Assembly (NCBI GenBank): GCA_002794735.1
Contig: NBAZ01000013.1
Span: 372,001-436,000, forward strand
Length of the DNA stretch: 64,000 nt
Direction of reading: 5' to 3'
Source of the DNA: Pyrrhoderma lamaoense
Lineage: Eukaryota; Basidiomycota; Agaricomycetes; Hymenochaetales; Hymenochaetaceae
Notes under the pieces: generated by a model
Database searches by the model: none
Told to the model about the DNA's origin: nothing
What the model saw: the letters and a program-made list of their open reading frames with translations, nothing else
Made by a program: the position numbers and the translations under genes
Part shown: one piece after another, positions 1 to 12,650 of the stretch
Numbering within the stretch: the first letter of the stretch is position 1
Layout of the letters: every line of letters begins with the position of its first letter

Positions 1-2965
1 AAAGATCCAATACTTGATCCCCATCCACCAATAGCTGTCTTTGCTTCCGCTGCTACAGAACTAGCATTAAGAGAAGTAACACTAGATAAAGATGGAGGAC
101 GTAGAGCCCTCAGAGATGATGTAGACATTCGAGAACTCCTGATACTATCCGTATCGTTCCCGTTAGCCTTTGTAAAATCATATTCCGAGCCAGAGACTTC
201 TACAGGTGTAGTAGAGATGCTTGACGACCCACTTTCTGGGATATTTAAAGAAGAATTTGATCTTTGCGCCCAACGGCCACGCACGCCTTCTACGGCTTTG
301 AAGAAACTTGAGGATCCAGAAGCAAGTGTCCTAGAAATAGCTTCTCTAGTTGGCGCTAGTTGCTCCTGAATATGCAAGTCCTGTAGCCCTTCCTGTAAGC
401 GAAGCCCAATATCTTCTACAACACCAGGTTTTCCTGAGCATGGATGACGGGCCTCTACAATATCGAAAATCATGGGGTCTGTAATCCGATCCCAGACTTC
501 ATACGCGTTTGTCTTCCTAAATTCCGATATCCATACTGGATTGAAGTCTTGCATAGCATTTACATCGCCTCCTTCTGTGTCTTCTTGATTAGGTTTCAGG
601 TCACCATACACAAGAAACTAGCTCGTACTGACCTACTACTGATACCGTCATGTCTGATCTTTGAGTTTTGGCCAAAAAGTCTGAATATCTGACGGAAGCA
701 AGTGCAGCTGTAATATACTCTTCAAACTACATAATAGAGTTAAATGCTTCATTTTTAATGGGATCTGGGGGGAAGAATCACCTTAGTTCGGACGTAGTCA
801 TCACTACCCCTGAATCTGTTGATAATCTTAGTTCTTCCTCTAATTATGTTACAATAGAATTTTGCATACTGCATATTCATAGCACGGCTTGGATCGGTAT
901 CATCCCAACCATCATTGACATCCTTAACAATGTCATCCATCCATTTACGGTCAGCAGGGGTCAATGCTACTATGCGCTCAAGCTGAGGATCTCGAAACTC
1001 GAAAGTGTTAGTTTCAATCTTTTGATAAGATTATTATTCAGTCTGGTAATTGCAGTTTCAATATAATGGCCTCTCACATTCACTAAGAGATCAATATCCT
1101 TCTGTTGGGTGACAATACTATTTGTACTCCCACACAGATAGCTTCGTGTTTCCTTTGTCAGATCAACTTGTTGCAAAGGAAGATAAGGTTGGAAGAATGC
1201 GTCCTGGTCAATTTTTAGTAATATTAGCTACAGGAATCTTCATATCATCGTGTTGCTCACCTTTCCGAAGATGTCAAGTGGAAGTCCCAAATAAGCCATC
1301 AAACTCTTTCTGTCACTTGTACGTAGTGATGAAGCTCGCGTTATTGTCTTGGCGCGAGAAGCTAAAGGTGGAGAGCCACAATCATCAAGGTTCTGCAACA
1401 GACCTGATTCATGTATATATGAGAAAGCTGAAAGTGTCGCCAGTTTATTTATCGAACGTACCGGGTATCAGAGAGATTAAAGAGTACTGATATGTACACA
1501 GTCGTTCAACAGGATGTCCATAGAACATTATCTAGCAAGAATCTCAGATATACACGGCTGTAAGAGAGAAATCTTGATCACATACCCTTTTCTGTAAGAT
1601 AAGTGATTTAAGTAGTAGGAGTGTCCGACTTCGGAATTTGTGGACTAGCTCTCGTCTGCAGGGGTAGAACTTAGTGAATAAAGGTAAGCCTCATAAGCCC
1701 AAAGGTCTTACAAGTTAGTTCCTAATATTGACGTTCAGATTTGACATATAAATAGGAGTGAAACTCAGGGCTGACTTACCCATATAAAGTGCACTTTCGG
1801 TAAGCTGGGACCGAAGAGACAACTCTAAGGAGTTTTTAAAATCAACAAGAATTCCTGTTTCCCGGAAGTCTCTAATGGCAGTAAATCAATATTAAGATAT
1901 ACAGTTAATTTATGAACCGATTTTACCGTTGGGAGAATAATGCACGAGTCACTACTCCGAGTCGATCGCGAATAGGGCCGAAGACCGGCTTCGAAGCAAG
2001 AATAACAACAGCTTTCTGGACTGTCGATCTTGTAACGTCCTCATCCTTCACTAGGAGGTCTGAGGCAGCAATTTGGCGATTACATGAGATACCGTAGATA
2101 GTAGTAGGATATGGTGATGCAGGAACGAGGTGAAAGTAAGAATAATCCTCGCTGCTCTAGAATGTAAACAGTCGATAAGGTACGGAAATATCAAGGTAGT
2201 TCATAAATTAATACATACAAGATGTGCGCCATCTGGCAGGGCAAGAAATGGTAGGATAGAGGACAGTTGTTCATCATCGAACACATTACCATCACTAAAT
2301 TCTATTTTCGGGCCGACCTAATATCGGCTCAATTGGATCTCACACTCTCATAGTTAAGAAGAATAACAACTACGAACCAGATGATTGAAGTCCACAAGTG
2401 CAATTCCGGGCACTATAGGCCCGATGGGAGGTTCCATGAGCTTTGATTCTGGTCTTGCCTTACGCGAAGAAGAAGATGAATACGAAACCATTGAAGCTGT
2501 ATCGTTTTCTCTCTCCGGGTAAGTTTGCTCAGGCAATGGCGGGGGTGGATATTTGAAAGATGAAGTGGTCACGGACGTCTGTGAGCTTCTCCGTGTCTCA
2601 TCTATGCTTTCACTAGAGCTTTGTGTCGAGGGAGATGCGATAACTTCTCTGGATTCCATCGGCGTCCCACTGACGGAGAAGGTGTTCACACCTTGCTCTT
2701 TGTCTTTCTTTTCTATTACAGAGGATAGTTCCGGAACTAGAGTGCCTGCATCTAGTACCCTTGGAGTTTCATCATGCGTCATCTGAGAGCTAGTGCCTTG
2801 TGAGGAACCAATGTGAAGAGGTTCGTTACGTGACTCTCGCCGTGATTCTGGAGGTGAAGAGAGGGAAATAGAACGTTGTTCAGCCATATCGGTGTCCGAT
2901 TCATCATCATACTCGAATGTTGGACGTGTTGGTGATGGAGAAGGCGACAGTCTAAGCACGGACAT
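1..2965 (-). CDS. AVL9: AVL9-like late secretory pathway protein (3' end beyond window)
   Basis: AVL9/DENND6-type proteins act in exit of exocytic cargo from the late Golgi. Exon 1 (2965-2378) encodes a Ser/Pro-rich N-terminus ending in GIALVDFNHL. A 60-nt intron follows, then an exon beginning VGPKIEFSDG and containing LPFLALPDGAHL. Further minus-strand exons carry TIYGISCNRQIAASDLLVKD and SKPVFGPIRDRLGVVTRALF (about 2097-1912), SPPLASRAKT and SDRKSLMAYLGLPLDIFGK (about 1410-1260), SYLCGSTNSIVTQQKDIDLL, then TPADRKWMDDIVKDVNDGWD and FRGSDDYVRTK, and EDIGLRLQEG, TREAISRTLASG, FFKAVEGVRGRW. This order of blocks is the AVL9 family order. The frame is open at base 1, so the C-terminus lies outside the window. 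Exon limits in the middle are approximate. Family assignment is secure; function is by homology. Confidence 0.9.
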
Positions 2966-3233
2966 GTTGCAACACGATGAGGTGGTAGTTTGAGACCAAG
3001 TGTTTGTAATTTACCACGCGTGCTAAATAAGAACTACTCATTCATTTACTGCGAGCGCGTCGCGGAAGAAGTTCCTGATTATTAATTAAGGTTCATTGTA
3101 TCTGTATACATGATATTTTATTCCTACAAAAGTTATAAACAATATTGATATTGGAAGATTAATTTAAATTCGAATCCCAGCTTCAGTAGACAGCGCACAT
3201 TCTTGTACTACATGCAAAGAAGTTTATGTAAAA
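2966..3233. other. Short intergenic region between two minus-strand genes
   Basis: AT-rich spacer between the F-box gene stop and the AVL9-like start. It would hold the F-box 3' end and the AVL9 promoter. No further element could be supported. Confidence 0.5.
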
Positions 3234-5031
3234 TCAGTAATAATAGGCTTGCAAAGTCTTTGAATTCGTTGCAACCATAATTAGTCCTTGAGTGGCGTCA
3301 ATGAGGATATGGTTAGCATCGTCAAGTACATCGGATGGAATGTCCAGAGTTTTAGCTGTGTCAGCAAGGTCTCCTATATAGGTACACCCAGGGTCGGGAA
3401 TGTTAGCAGCTTTAATACTCGGGATTTCTTATGTTTATCCAATTCATCTACTACCTCTTGAATCCATCCGAAGTGATTGAAGGAAAGACACATCATTGGT
3501 ACGAGTTGGTCTCCAACTTCAATAGGTTCTGTGTTGAGAGCAGGATCTCGTATAGTAGCAAAATTACGAGAACTAGAGCAGGGACCATCTTGATCCGAGT
3601 AATATTGTGCAATGCTCCAAGTTCTTTTCGGAAGATCAAGTATCACAAAACCGTCCTCCTCTCTCTCCTCCATCTCATTGTCGTTGGAAGAGACGTACAG
3701 GACCATCGTGCTTACTCGTCCTGGGATACTCTTAGAAGGCGGTGAAGGGATCTGGTCCAGTTGCCAGAATAAGTAAGGTCGAAATAGCTCGTCATCTTGT
3801 AAATCCTGAATTTCATTCTTCCAGTCGAATATACGTCCCGTAGTCGGCGGTACAACGGCACGCGAAGAATTATCTAGGACATTCCAAAGTTCAGTGAAAG
3901 ACTTTAGGCCTTTTATGTGTAAAAATCTTCGTATTTCTCTTCCCTTTTCTTCAGAGACTAAAATCAGATTTTCCCCGTCATCGGAAAGGTGCAATCCAAT
4001 TAAACTTCTACCATATACCTACAAAGAATCAGACAGAAGTATGCCCTTGAACGGTTGTACTACTTACATAAGGAACATTTGTGTCAATCAAGGAACACTC
4101 TTCCGTCTCCCAATTATGAATTAGTAGTATACGAAGTGTCTCCGACTCTTCGTTCTTGTACACCACACAAAGCATCTTCCGTGAGGCATCAAGTAAGTGA
4201 ACTTCACTAGTGAAAGGCACTAATACTGTCAGCTTTGCTAATTCCGTGAAACAAAGTGGACCCTCTGTTTCATTCAACGGAATACTGATACGGAGAACAG
4301 TCATCCGGATATGTATACCAAAACTACCATCGCGTCTAGTAAGATGATTATCTCAAATTCTCTCATGCGATACAGTGAAGACGGGCTTACCTGACAGGAG
4401 CAACGACACCAAGTAATGCGATAAAGGAGTTAGTCTCTTTATCTAACGCAATATCCATCAGAACAGCATTATTATTCATAATGTGTTTCCCAGCAGAGTT
4501 GTTCTTTTCGAGATCCCACCCCAAAATCCCGCCGTTATTCAGGGGTATCATTAGATGTCTCGATGTAAATTTTGTTATATAAGCTACTTGATCTAGAGAT
4601 ATATCATGGACTGTATCATTCTCTTGAAGCTTAATGATTCTTGGGGGGCCAAGAGCCTTCGGATGGCTGCTGAGCCAGTTCTTGTCTGCGTGAGAGGCTT
4701 TTATTACGGATTTTTTTAGTTCGAGTACATCGGCACTTCGAAGGGGTTTCTTATCTAAAGAAAGAAGGTCAATATAACGAGCGCGATGTAGTAAACTCAA
4801 AAGAACGTTGTGCCAAATGATGTAAGTATTGGCGAACTCATGAAGGAAGTGTGATAACTACTATTGTTGTCAGAAAGTTTTGAATATTATTGATTGCATT
4901 CAACAACGAACCTGAGACATCACTACAACATCGTCGGCATCAAGATAGGAGAATATCTGGAGTAGTATATCTGATGGAACTGATTCAAGAGACGTAACTA
5001 CCTGGTGGACTTCATCATGTACTGTTGCCAT
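3234..5031 (-). CDS. F-box domain protein
   Basis: Exon 1 (5031-4912) starts MATVHDEVHQ and contains the F-box core SVPSDILLQIFSYLDADDVV. After a short intron the frame continues with HEFANTYIIWHNVLL, the typical second half of a fungal F-box helical domain, then about 450 residues in three or four exons with short hydrophobic beta-like stretches (for example HLMIPLNNGGILGWDLE). These suggest a propeller-like substrate domain that I cannot classify. F-box proteins are substrate adaptors of SCF ubiquitin ligases via Skp1. The C-terminal frame (DLADTAKTLDIPSDVLDD to LQAYYY, stop at 3234) is joined to the upstream frame only if one base is restored at the GGG run 3421-3423. As read, the upstream frame stops near 3374. 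A 45-nt intron there was considered, but its phase does not fit. Confidence 0.75.
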
Positions 5032-5574
5032 GAACTATCCGAATATTGTACTACAACACTCGGACAGTGACCAACTATATTTTGGGGCATAGCACTCAGT
5101 ACTTAGAATTTATCTACAGCAAACAGTATTGCTCTTTGCGTTCATGTAGAAGGGTGAGGTAATACAACAAGATGTTCTGCAAAGTCCGTTTCCGCGTTTT
5201 TTATTTGTTTGCAGACAGCTCTGTGACTAAGTGACAACTCTGCATCAATTTATCATCTCACCCACACTTTCTGAGTCAGTGACTAATCCTCCTCTCAACC
5301 GAAGACAGAAGGGAATCATAGAATAATAGAATAAGGAAGCCATCTTCTTTAAGAGTGTACCGCCCGGGTAACGCTCGGGCATCAATGGACAGATTCGTTG
5401 GATTCTGCTGACGTTTGAAAGGATCAATTGGTCAGTGATTCATTCCGCGCCGGTTTATTGACTTCCACCAAGATCGGCTATACCACTACTTCGCTACCTT
5501 CTGACACACGCAATGCTGAATGACCTATTCAGAATAACTCGAAGAATATTCTGTATATAAAGAGAGGCAATTAA
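5032..5574. other. Divergent intergenic region (F-box / MFS)
   Basis: Bidirectional promoter region between the minus-strand F-box gene and the plus-strand transporter. Apart from the TATA-like element listed separately nothing distinctive is visible. Antisense open frames here have no family features. Confidence 0.45.
5553..5561 (+). promoter_or_regulatory. TATA-like element upstream of MFS transporter
   Basis: The sequence GTATATAAA lies 15-20 bp before the ATG at 5575 and about 40 bp before the in-frame ATG at 5597. If this is the functional TATA box, the second ATG is the more likely start. Confidence 0.4.
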
Positions 5575-8231
5575 ATGGCGTCAATCACCCCCCGCATGTC
5601 AGCTCTCCTTGCGGAAGATTATTTCGAGGATGCAACCCGAATGACGATGAAGACGTTGAGAGACAAGAATGTGACGGAAGAACACCTCTGGATAGAACGA
5701 TAGATCGAATCGGCATGGGTGAGCCACTTCTATAGCTTGAAAATTCCAACGCCTGTCCTTAACTGAATCATCGATGCTCCCAGGTTCATACCAGTGGATC
5801 CTACTGGCTTTATGTGGCTTCGGTGAGTTTCTTAGAAGCATCTTACTCTAACGCTGTCAACTGACTCTGACTATATGTAGGCTGGCTAGCTGATAATGTT
5901 GGTAAGCCTAAGGGTGAAAAAGAACGCATCATGATGTTTTCAACAGATGTGGATACAAACGGTTGCAATCATCCTGCCCCGAGTACAGCAACATTTTGAT
6001 GGTAAGATGACAGACATGTACTATATATGGATACTAATCCATAAATGTTCCTCTCAGTGTCTGATACCTTAATTGGATATCTTTCGTCTTCAATGTTTGC
6101 AGGTATGATGCTAGGCGCCGTAGGTTGGGGATCATGTATGTCTCCCCTATAATCATCTAGACACCCAGACACAGTCTAATTTGGGACACATGCTCAGGTT
6201 CAGATTTGCTCGGTCGGAGTACCGCCTTTAATCTCACACTTTGTTTCACGGCATTATTTGGTCTTGTTGCAAGCTACGCACCTTCCTTTTCGACTTTGTG
6301 TGTGGCATTATTCTTTCTTGGTACATCGGTTGGGGTAAGCATGATCAACAAATTTACTAGGCTTATTGTAATCGGTTCCTTCTTTATCCTACTATAAATC
6401 TCAGGGATCTATGCCTACGGATGGAACCCTATTACTAGAACATATGCCCAAGGGTAAACAATACTTAGTAACCGCTCTTTCGGTTTTCTTCTCTTTCGGT
6501 TCGGTGTTGTCTGCGATTGTGGGAATCATCATTATTCCCGGCCACTCTTGTCCAACCAGAGAAGAGGGAACCGTTCCTTGCGATGTCGAAACTATGAATG
6601 AGGGCTGGAAATACTTACTTATGACAGTCGGATTGATCGTACGTATTGTCTGAGTTCTGTGATGCTCTCTAGATGTCTGATTAATATGGAACAACAGACT
6701 CTTTCATTTTTTCTAGCTCGTATAGTCTTCTTCCGTCTCCACGAGTCCCCTCGGTACCTAGTCCATGCTGGCCGACATGAAGAAGCACTAGTCAACTTGC
6801 GTAAAATATCGCGATTTAATGGAGATGAGCTTACAATTAGACTAGCTGATGTTTGTGATCAGCATACATCCCATACTAATGGCTCTTGCAACGGTGATAT
6901 AGACGAAGTTGATAACGGGGTGGATGAGGCTCTTATTGTCGAAAATGAAGTTGATGAAGAGCATGCTAGACTTCTCAATGAAGTTCCGAAGAAAAATTCA
7001 AAGAAGGGTAGGAGAGTAGCTGCATCAATATTCAATGAACCAGAGTTGGAAGAAAATCTTCGAACCCCTTTACCAACAAATCCTGAAAGTGGAGTAGTAC
7101 ACTATGATTCAACAGGATCATCTGATGTGCCATTAGATGCACATTCTTTTGTTACTCCAACGTCGGAAGTACCCCCAACAAGATCAACAAGTTTCTCCCC
7201 TGATAAAGAGCCCAAGGAAGAACATGGAGCTGAAGATGCGAATGAACAACTGAGCTCATCGGTTTCTTCTTCGATAGCCCGTCCTCGTTTGGCTCGTTCC
7301 TCGGGTAGAAATGGTCCATCAACAACGAGACGCCGTTCTAGTTATCACGAAGCTAAAGCCAAAGTTTATTGGGCACTACCAAGACGCTTAAGGAAACCCT
7401 TGCTTGCGTGGTTGGATAAGATTGGTATGGTACTGAATGATGAATGGCGCACAACAACGCTACTGGTCTGGGCGATGTGGTGTGCGATGTCACTAGGTAT
7501 GTAATATCCTTGGGATGTCTATTGCTGTGTATTAATCTAGCCTTTTAAGCATATACCATGTTCAATGTATTTTTACCGAAAATGCTTGAGATGAATACAG
7601 GCGGTAGACCGGATGATAGACCAAAGACTTTAGAAGAAACAATGTGGGATGTGGTTATATTCACAATAGCCGGGTGCCCAGGTGCTTTGGTAGGTGATTT
7701 CCAATATCATCTAATTCGATTCGCTAATTACATACTTCTGTCCATTGTAGATTGGAGCGTACATGGTAGAGTCGTCGTTTGGCCGGCGCTGGTCGCTTGC
7801 TCTGAGTACATTCATCACAGCTGCCTTCTGTATTGGTTTTACTTTTGCGGAGAGCTCCTTTGCTGTTCGCTTGAGCACAATGGGTATCAGCCTTAGCTCA
7901 ACAACTATGTGGGCAGTACTCTATGGATGGACGCCGGAAATTTTCAATACGTCCGGTAAGTATCAACAGTTCCTCATCTGTAGGATTGGCTCAATTAATA
8001 TTTTCACTATTAGTGAGAGGAACTGCATGTGGAACCGCCTCTGCACTTTCCCGAATTGGTGGGATGATAGCACCCGTGCTAGGTGGTGCACTCCTAGTTG
8101 TCTCACGTTCACTTCCAGTTTACACTAGTGTAGTTGTATTTGCTATTGCCGGTTTCTGCACGCTTGGACTGCGTGTTGATGAAGGGTCAAGTAAAGATGA
8201 TGGTAAAAGCGAGAGGGTTCTTGCACATTAG
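5575..8231 (+). CDS. Major facilitator superfamily transporter (SVOP/sugar-porter-like)
   Basis: Membrane transporter with the usual 12-helix MFS layout, encoded by about eight exons. Visible blocks in order: DRTIDRIGMG; SYQWILLALCGF and GWLADNV; MWIQTVAIILPRVQQHF; SSSMFAGMMLGAVGWGS; LGRSTAFNLTLCFTALFG; GSMPTDGTLLLEHMPKGKQY; and in the second half EETMWDVVIFTIAGCPGA and TPEIFNTS. A long hydrophilic Ser/Glu-rich loop of about 180 residues (6800-7370) sits between the two halves. This is the arrangement of SV2/SVOP-related fungal transporters; the substrate cannot be inferred. The N-terminal frame from the ATG (5575, or 5597 judged from the TATA-like element) joins the conserved frame if one C is restored at the CCC run 5636-5638, giving an acidic N-terminus of normal appearance. 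Stop at 8231. Confidence 0.88.
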
Positions 8232-8712
8232 TTCCGTTCATCCCTAAAATTACTACTTCAAGTAGTGTGTATATGTATAATGCATTCGTGTACAAGGGCG
8301 TCTGTGGGGCCATCATGTAATTCTAGCTCAAATCTTAATGTATTGCACTCCTGTACAAAGGGTATCAACATTCTATATCGGGTACACAGCAAGCAGGCCA
8401 GGAATCTCAGGGTGGTCCAAAGAACAACAAGATGAAATGTATGCAAGCAATCATATTTGGTTTACTGATTTTGTTGTACAAAATTTACTAACTACTAACT
8501 AACTAAATGTCCACGAAACAAAAGTGTCCAGAAATGTTGTACAAGAAAAGGTCCATGAATGTGACAAGAAAGCCAATGATTAATGGGTCCATATAGAATT
8601 TAAGAAATTTTGAACAAGAATTGCGAATGTGAAGGTCCGTTATAAGTCATTCTTATGTGCGTTACTCGTCAATTATGAGTCGTAGCGTAATGAAACGTCA
8701 TCAATAATGTGT
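8232..8712. other. Convergent intergenic region
   Basis: Spacer between the 3' ends of the MFS gene and the Kre9-like gene. It is AT-rich, with short imperfect iterations of TACTAACTA near 8490-8502. No gene seen. Confidence 0.5.
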
Positions 8713-9224
8713 TTAGTAAGTTATAGTGAAGTTTTGACTGAAGTTTCCAGAATCGCCAAAGACTAGAGAAATGTGTGTAAGAATACAACAAAAGTACTTA
8801 CAATGAAAATATAGTACTTACGAACGATCTCGTAATCATCAGCTGGTTCGACTTCGGGAACCGTGATATTGACTTGACCATCAGTAAGATTGAAACCCTG
8901 AGCAAGTGGATTTTCTATAAGGACTCAATCGTTAGAACAACCGACAGAATACTGATCTGAAACATATGTGTATTTACCAATATCCGATAATCCATTCCTT
9001 CTCAAGAAAATCTCGCCAATCGAGTTTGTGACATTTACCGGCTTCTGGCTAAGGTCCCAAGTGACGGTCTGGTTTGTACCAATAACCCAGACTGTTCCTG
9101 TAGTTGGTTCAAATATCGTTGGAACCCAAACATCACGCTTTGAGACTGGGACTGGCGAAGCATTAGAGACACCCGTGAACAGGAGTGAGGCGAGAGCAAG
9201 GACGCGAGCAGTAGAGAAGTACAT
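8713..9224 (-). CDS. Secreted Kre9/Knh1-like (Ser-Thr-rich GPI-anchored family) small protein
   Basis: Begins MYFSTARVLALASLLFTGVS, a clear signal peptide, followed by ASPVPVSKR, a dibasic Kex2-like site. The mature part starts DVWVPTIFEPTTGTVWVIG and contains NQTVTWDLSQKP, typical of the Kre9/Knh1 N-terminal domain. Exon 1 ends after LSDI. Exon 2 encodes ENPLAQGFNLTDGQVNITVP and ends DYEIV. The last exon encodes FGDSGNFSQNFTITY before the stop at 8713-8715. The protein is about 130 residues and lacks a long Ser/Thr tail or GPI signal, so it looks secreted and soluble. It has the same exon layout and motifs as the gene at 50264-50887. Related proteins take part in fungal cell-wall beta-glucan assembly; the exact role here is unknown. 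Confidence 0.78.
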
Positions 9225-9918
9225 CGTCGTGAGTATCGTTAGAAAACTCGTAAGTAAGTTTGAGTGTGGTAGAAGGTGAGGTGTTTTGAAAGAGGATGTA
9301 AGTGCTAATCGTTAAGATCCGAATAGTGGGATGAGGGATATTTAGTGGCCAGGACTGGAGCTTTTATAGATTGTACAATACGTGTTCGGAATGACATATG
9401 ACTTTTTTGCCGGCACAGGACGGAGAGTCTCCAATCGAGGCCCCGGAACCCTTGTTGAGGGTTCAGTAGAAGGTTCTACGCCAACGGGCATTAATGAACT
9501 TGATGAGAAACATGTTAGTGCGCTGTATTCTTCATGTTTCGGAAGAAGAATGCGGTGCACATGGAACTGGTGGCTTCGACTCAGGCAGGTGGTCTCTTAC
9601 ACGATTCAGTGGAGTATATTTACCTGCATTATTTACTACAAATAAAACAAAGTTCCATAATTAAGAACGTAAGAAAAATATTTACACCCTATTGATTCTC
9701 CCCTTTGTTTGTAAGGCAAATTTAATGGTGCTTTTTTATTGTTTGATCAAGATCTGTGTGCGGATGCCGTGAATGAATTGCGGAACCTGGACTTCGTCTG
9801 AGAGGACCGAATCGAGTAAGCAGCTTTTAGTGATCCGCTATACTATTCTTGGGTGATCGACATTTCCGCCACAACTGACAGCGCGTGCTGGTAGCCTTGC
9901 TGGTCTTGCACAACGTCT
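9225..9918. other. Divergent intergenic region (Kre9-like / ENPP)
   Basis: About 690 bp between two divergently transcribed genes. It contains the TATA-like element of the Kre9-like gene. Open frames on both strands have no recognisable domain. Confidence 0.45.
9361..9368 (-). promoter_or_regulatory. TATAAAAG box upstream of Kre9-like gene
   Basis: On the minus strand the sequence reads TATAAAAG, about 140 bp upstream of the ATG at 9224. Closely similar elements precede the three HsbA-like genes. Confidence 0.5.
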
Positions 9919-12210
9919 TTGACAATGTCGCCCTCGAATGTCTTGCCTACTTTTTCTAAAAGTACAGCGAAAAAGGACATAGATCGTGATGAAGAGGGCG
10001 GTGACGATGAACTCAGTGGTCTTCTGACTGGTGTTCAGAAGGATTCCAACTCAGAACGAGAGCAGGATACGGTCCCGAGACGCCGTCTACTCAACTGGCT
10101 GGGAGTAGATGATAATGATAATACACATCCTGACATACCCAGAAGACAACGTGTAGTCTTATCTGCTGGTATAATCATTGCACTTATTCTCGGAGCGGCC
10201 TTTATCCCTCCTTATTTCTCCTCTTGTAATTCAAGTGACAAGAAGTCTCATCCAAATGCCCAATTTATCGGTTCTGAGGTTCGTTCGAATGGTACACACG
10301 ATTTCAAACGGACTGTCCTACTTGTGTCAATCGATGGTCTTCGAGCGGACTATCTTGACCGAGGGTTCACACCCCATTTACTGGACATTAGCAAGAAGGG
10401 ATTAAGGGCTAAATTCATGAAACCAATATTTCCCGTGAGCTGTGTTTGTTCTGAACATCAGTGTGAACTAGTATCTGATAGTTATCATCTGTGTGATATA
10501 GACTCTGACATTTCCGTGAGTAACGACAATTATTTACGTCGTCTAAGATTCTAATATATTTCTTATGTATAAAATGTGAATAGAAATCACTGGGCTTTAA
10601 TGTTAGTACAGGGATCAGCTCTCCTAAGTTTTGTGAATGAAATACTCATTAACTGTATAGGACGGGACTTTACGCTGAGTCTCATGGTATAGTTGCTAAC
10701 GTAAGTGAACCTGATCAATTGCTAAATGTTATTCCTAAGCTATCCACTATATTAGAATTTCTGGGACCCTCAAACGGGGAAAGAATTCCATTACAATCTG
10801 GAGAGCTCTACATGGATTCCTTCTTGGTGGATTGGGGAACCAGTAAGTCTACTATCGATATTCGATTCAAATTGTTAAGTCTCTATTTTACTGTTGTAAA
10901 CTAGATGTGGGAGACAACAGGAAGAGCGAATGTCATTTCAGCAAACTTGATGTGGTAAGAATCATTACATATATAACTCCTGATATACGGACAAATTATC
11001 ATGATTTTGATTTTTGGAAGGCCTGGACCTCCTACAACTTCAACAGGAGCTTCTCCTACTTACTTTGTGCCTTGGAGGGTTTGTCTAATTGATTGGACCG
11101 GCCCTTTATCCATCTGACTCACGTATTGCAGGATCATATACCACTTAGTAAAAAGCTTGATCAAATAATGCAGTGGATTGATCTTCCCTTAGAAGAAAGG
11201 CCGCAACTCATCCTTGGTGAGTAATTCTAAATATCACTGATACTTCAAATCTTGACTAGTTTCCTAGCTTATGAGCCGTCTTTGGATCAAGCTGGCCACA
11301 AAACAGGACCATATTCTTCGCTCGTTAATGTAACTAACATACTTTGACGACAATATTAAAGTCATCTAACTTGCTTCAATCAAGGAAACATTGAAATATG
11401 TTGACACTTTCGCAAAAGATCTACATACCCAACTTGTCACCCGGAATCTCTCGGAAATTGTCGACGTCATCTTTGTCAGCGATCATGGTATGACAGATAC
11501 TAGTCATCCGGAATTAGTTTACATAGATGATGAAGACATAATGGGGAAAAGGGTGTGGCTTGTATTGAACATGATGATGGCTGGCCATCAAAGGGCATGA
11601 GGTTTTCCACTGCCAACGGTTGTAATGGAACCCAGATCTTCCAATCCTTGATTAATGCTGTTGCAGAAGACAAGGCAAGGGAAAAATTAGGTTTGATGTA
11701 TACAGTCGCGAGACCATGCCTGAAAGGTATCACTTCTCAAACAATGAAAGAATAGCACCTGTCTATGTTATCCCTCGCATGGGCTATGCGCTTACAACAA
11801 GAGCGGAAGGTGACGACGGATTGTCGAAAGGTGTACGTAGATACTATCTTTTCTCTGGCTCTAGGAACCTTAAACTAATTGCAATGTTGATAGAACCACG
11901 GATATGACAATGATGATCCTTCTATGTTTGCGATGTTTGTTGCCCATGGGCCTTTCTCTACAAACGCAAAGGACGTGCACTCCAAGCGATCTCCCAGCCT
12001 GATTCCACGGCTCTTTTCTCCCGTGCTGCGAAGATGAATCCACCTAATGTCAATCCAGGTTGGCACTCAATCGTAGATTCGGCATATGTGATGGAAGGGT
12101 TTGAGAATGTACAAGTGTATGGACTTGTGATGAAACTACTTGGACTCGAAAAATGGAGCGCCAAAAACAATGCTACGAAAGGATTCTGGGATAAATATTT
12201 AGAATTTTAA
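9919..12210 (+). CDS. ENPP-type nucleotide pyrophosphatase/phosphodiesterase, membrane anchored
   Basis: Type I phosphodiesterase/nucleotide pyrophosphatase, which hydrolyses phosphodiester or pyrophosphate bonds using two zinc ions and a threonine nucleophile. The start at 9919 gives an acidic cytosolic tail and then one membrane helix (VVLSAGIIIALILGAAFI), a type II topology like yeast Npp1/2. The catalytic domain follows: RTVLLVSIDGLRADYL (metal Asp), FPTLTFPNHWALMTGLYAES (nucleophile Thr in the TFPNH block), NFWDPQTGKEFHYN, WIPSWWIGEP, MWETTGRANVISANLMWPG, LDQAGHKTGPYS (metal Asp and His), DVIFVSDHGMTD (metal Asp-His), and FVAHGPFSTNAK (His). It ends KGFWDKYLEF at 12210. The catalytic region is split into microexons (10502-10515, 10584-10601, 10661-10700). 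Three frame breaks, at 11543-11546, 11692-11694 and 11993-11995, each close if one homopolymer base is restored. Confidence 0.92.
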
Positions 12211-12650
12211 GCAATAGTTTCCGATTTGGGGCACATCTTGAAGACTTACGATTGGATTTTTCACGAATATAGTTTAGATTTCTCTTACCATATATATGTA
12301 ACACACTTTTAGTTCTGTAAATTATTAAATTGCAATTTTATATCTGTTTTGTTCCTGTATTTATGGCAGTGTATATGCATATCAGAGAATGTGCTTTTAA
12401 GGTAAGCGTTCGGATGACGTATACGAAGTCACCAAGCTAGGCAGTGCGAATGATTAGTAGCGCGACTAGACGGTTCTGATCAATCATTTAGCACACTCCC
12501 TTCATCTCACCGTCAAACACACTATCCAACCAAGTGTTTTTATAAACGAAAGGTCCTAAAAAGAGTAGATTATACATACTCTTCCCGCACCTTGGCCGAA
12601 GAAACGGAAATAAGCCAATTTAACGAACCGAACGAACTCTTCATATCATC
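12211..12650. other. Intergenic region between ENPP and Ysc84 genes
   Basis: Contains the 3' flank of the ENPP gene and the promoter/5' UTR of the Ysc84-like gene. No repeat or additional gene seen. Confidence 0.5.

Noticed and set aside
3164..3180. tRNA T-loop-like string TTCGAATCC
   Set aside because: No acceptor stem, D-arm or anticodon arm could be fitted around it.
3373..3382. CArG-like CCTATATAGG
   Set aside because: Lies inside F-box coding sequence; about four chance matches are expected in 64 kb.
3374..3420. 45-nt intron with a GCTAACA branch-like site at the F-box frame break
   Set aside because: Splicing it out does not put the downstream coding frame in phase; a missing base at 3421-3423 does.
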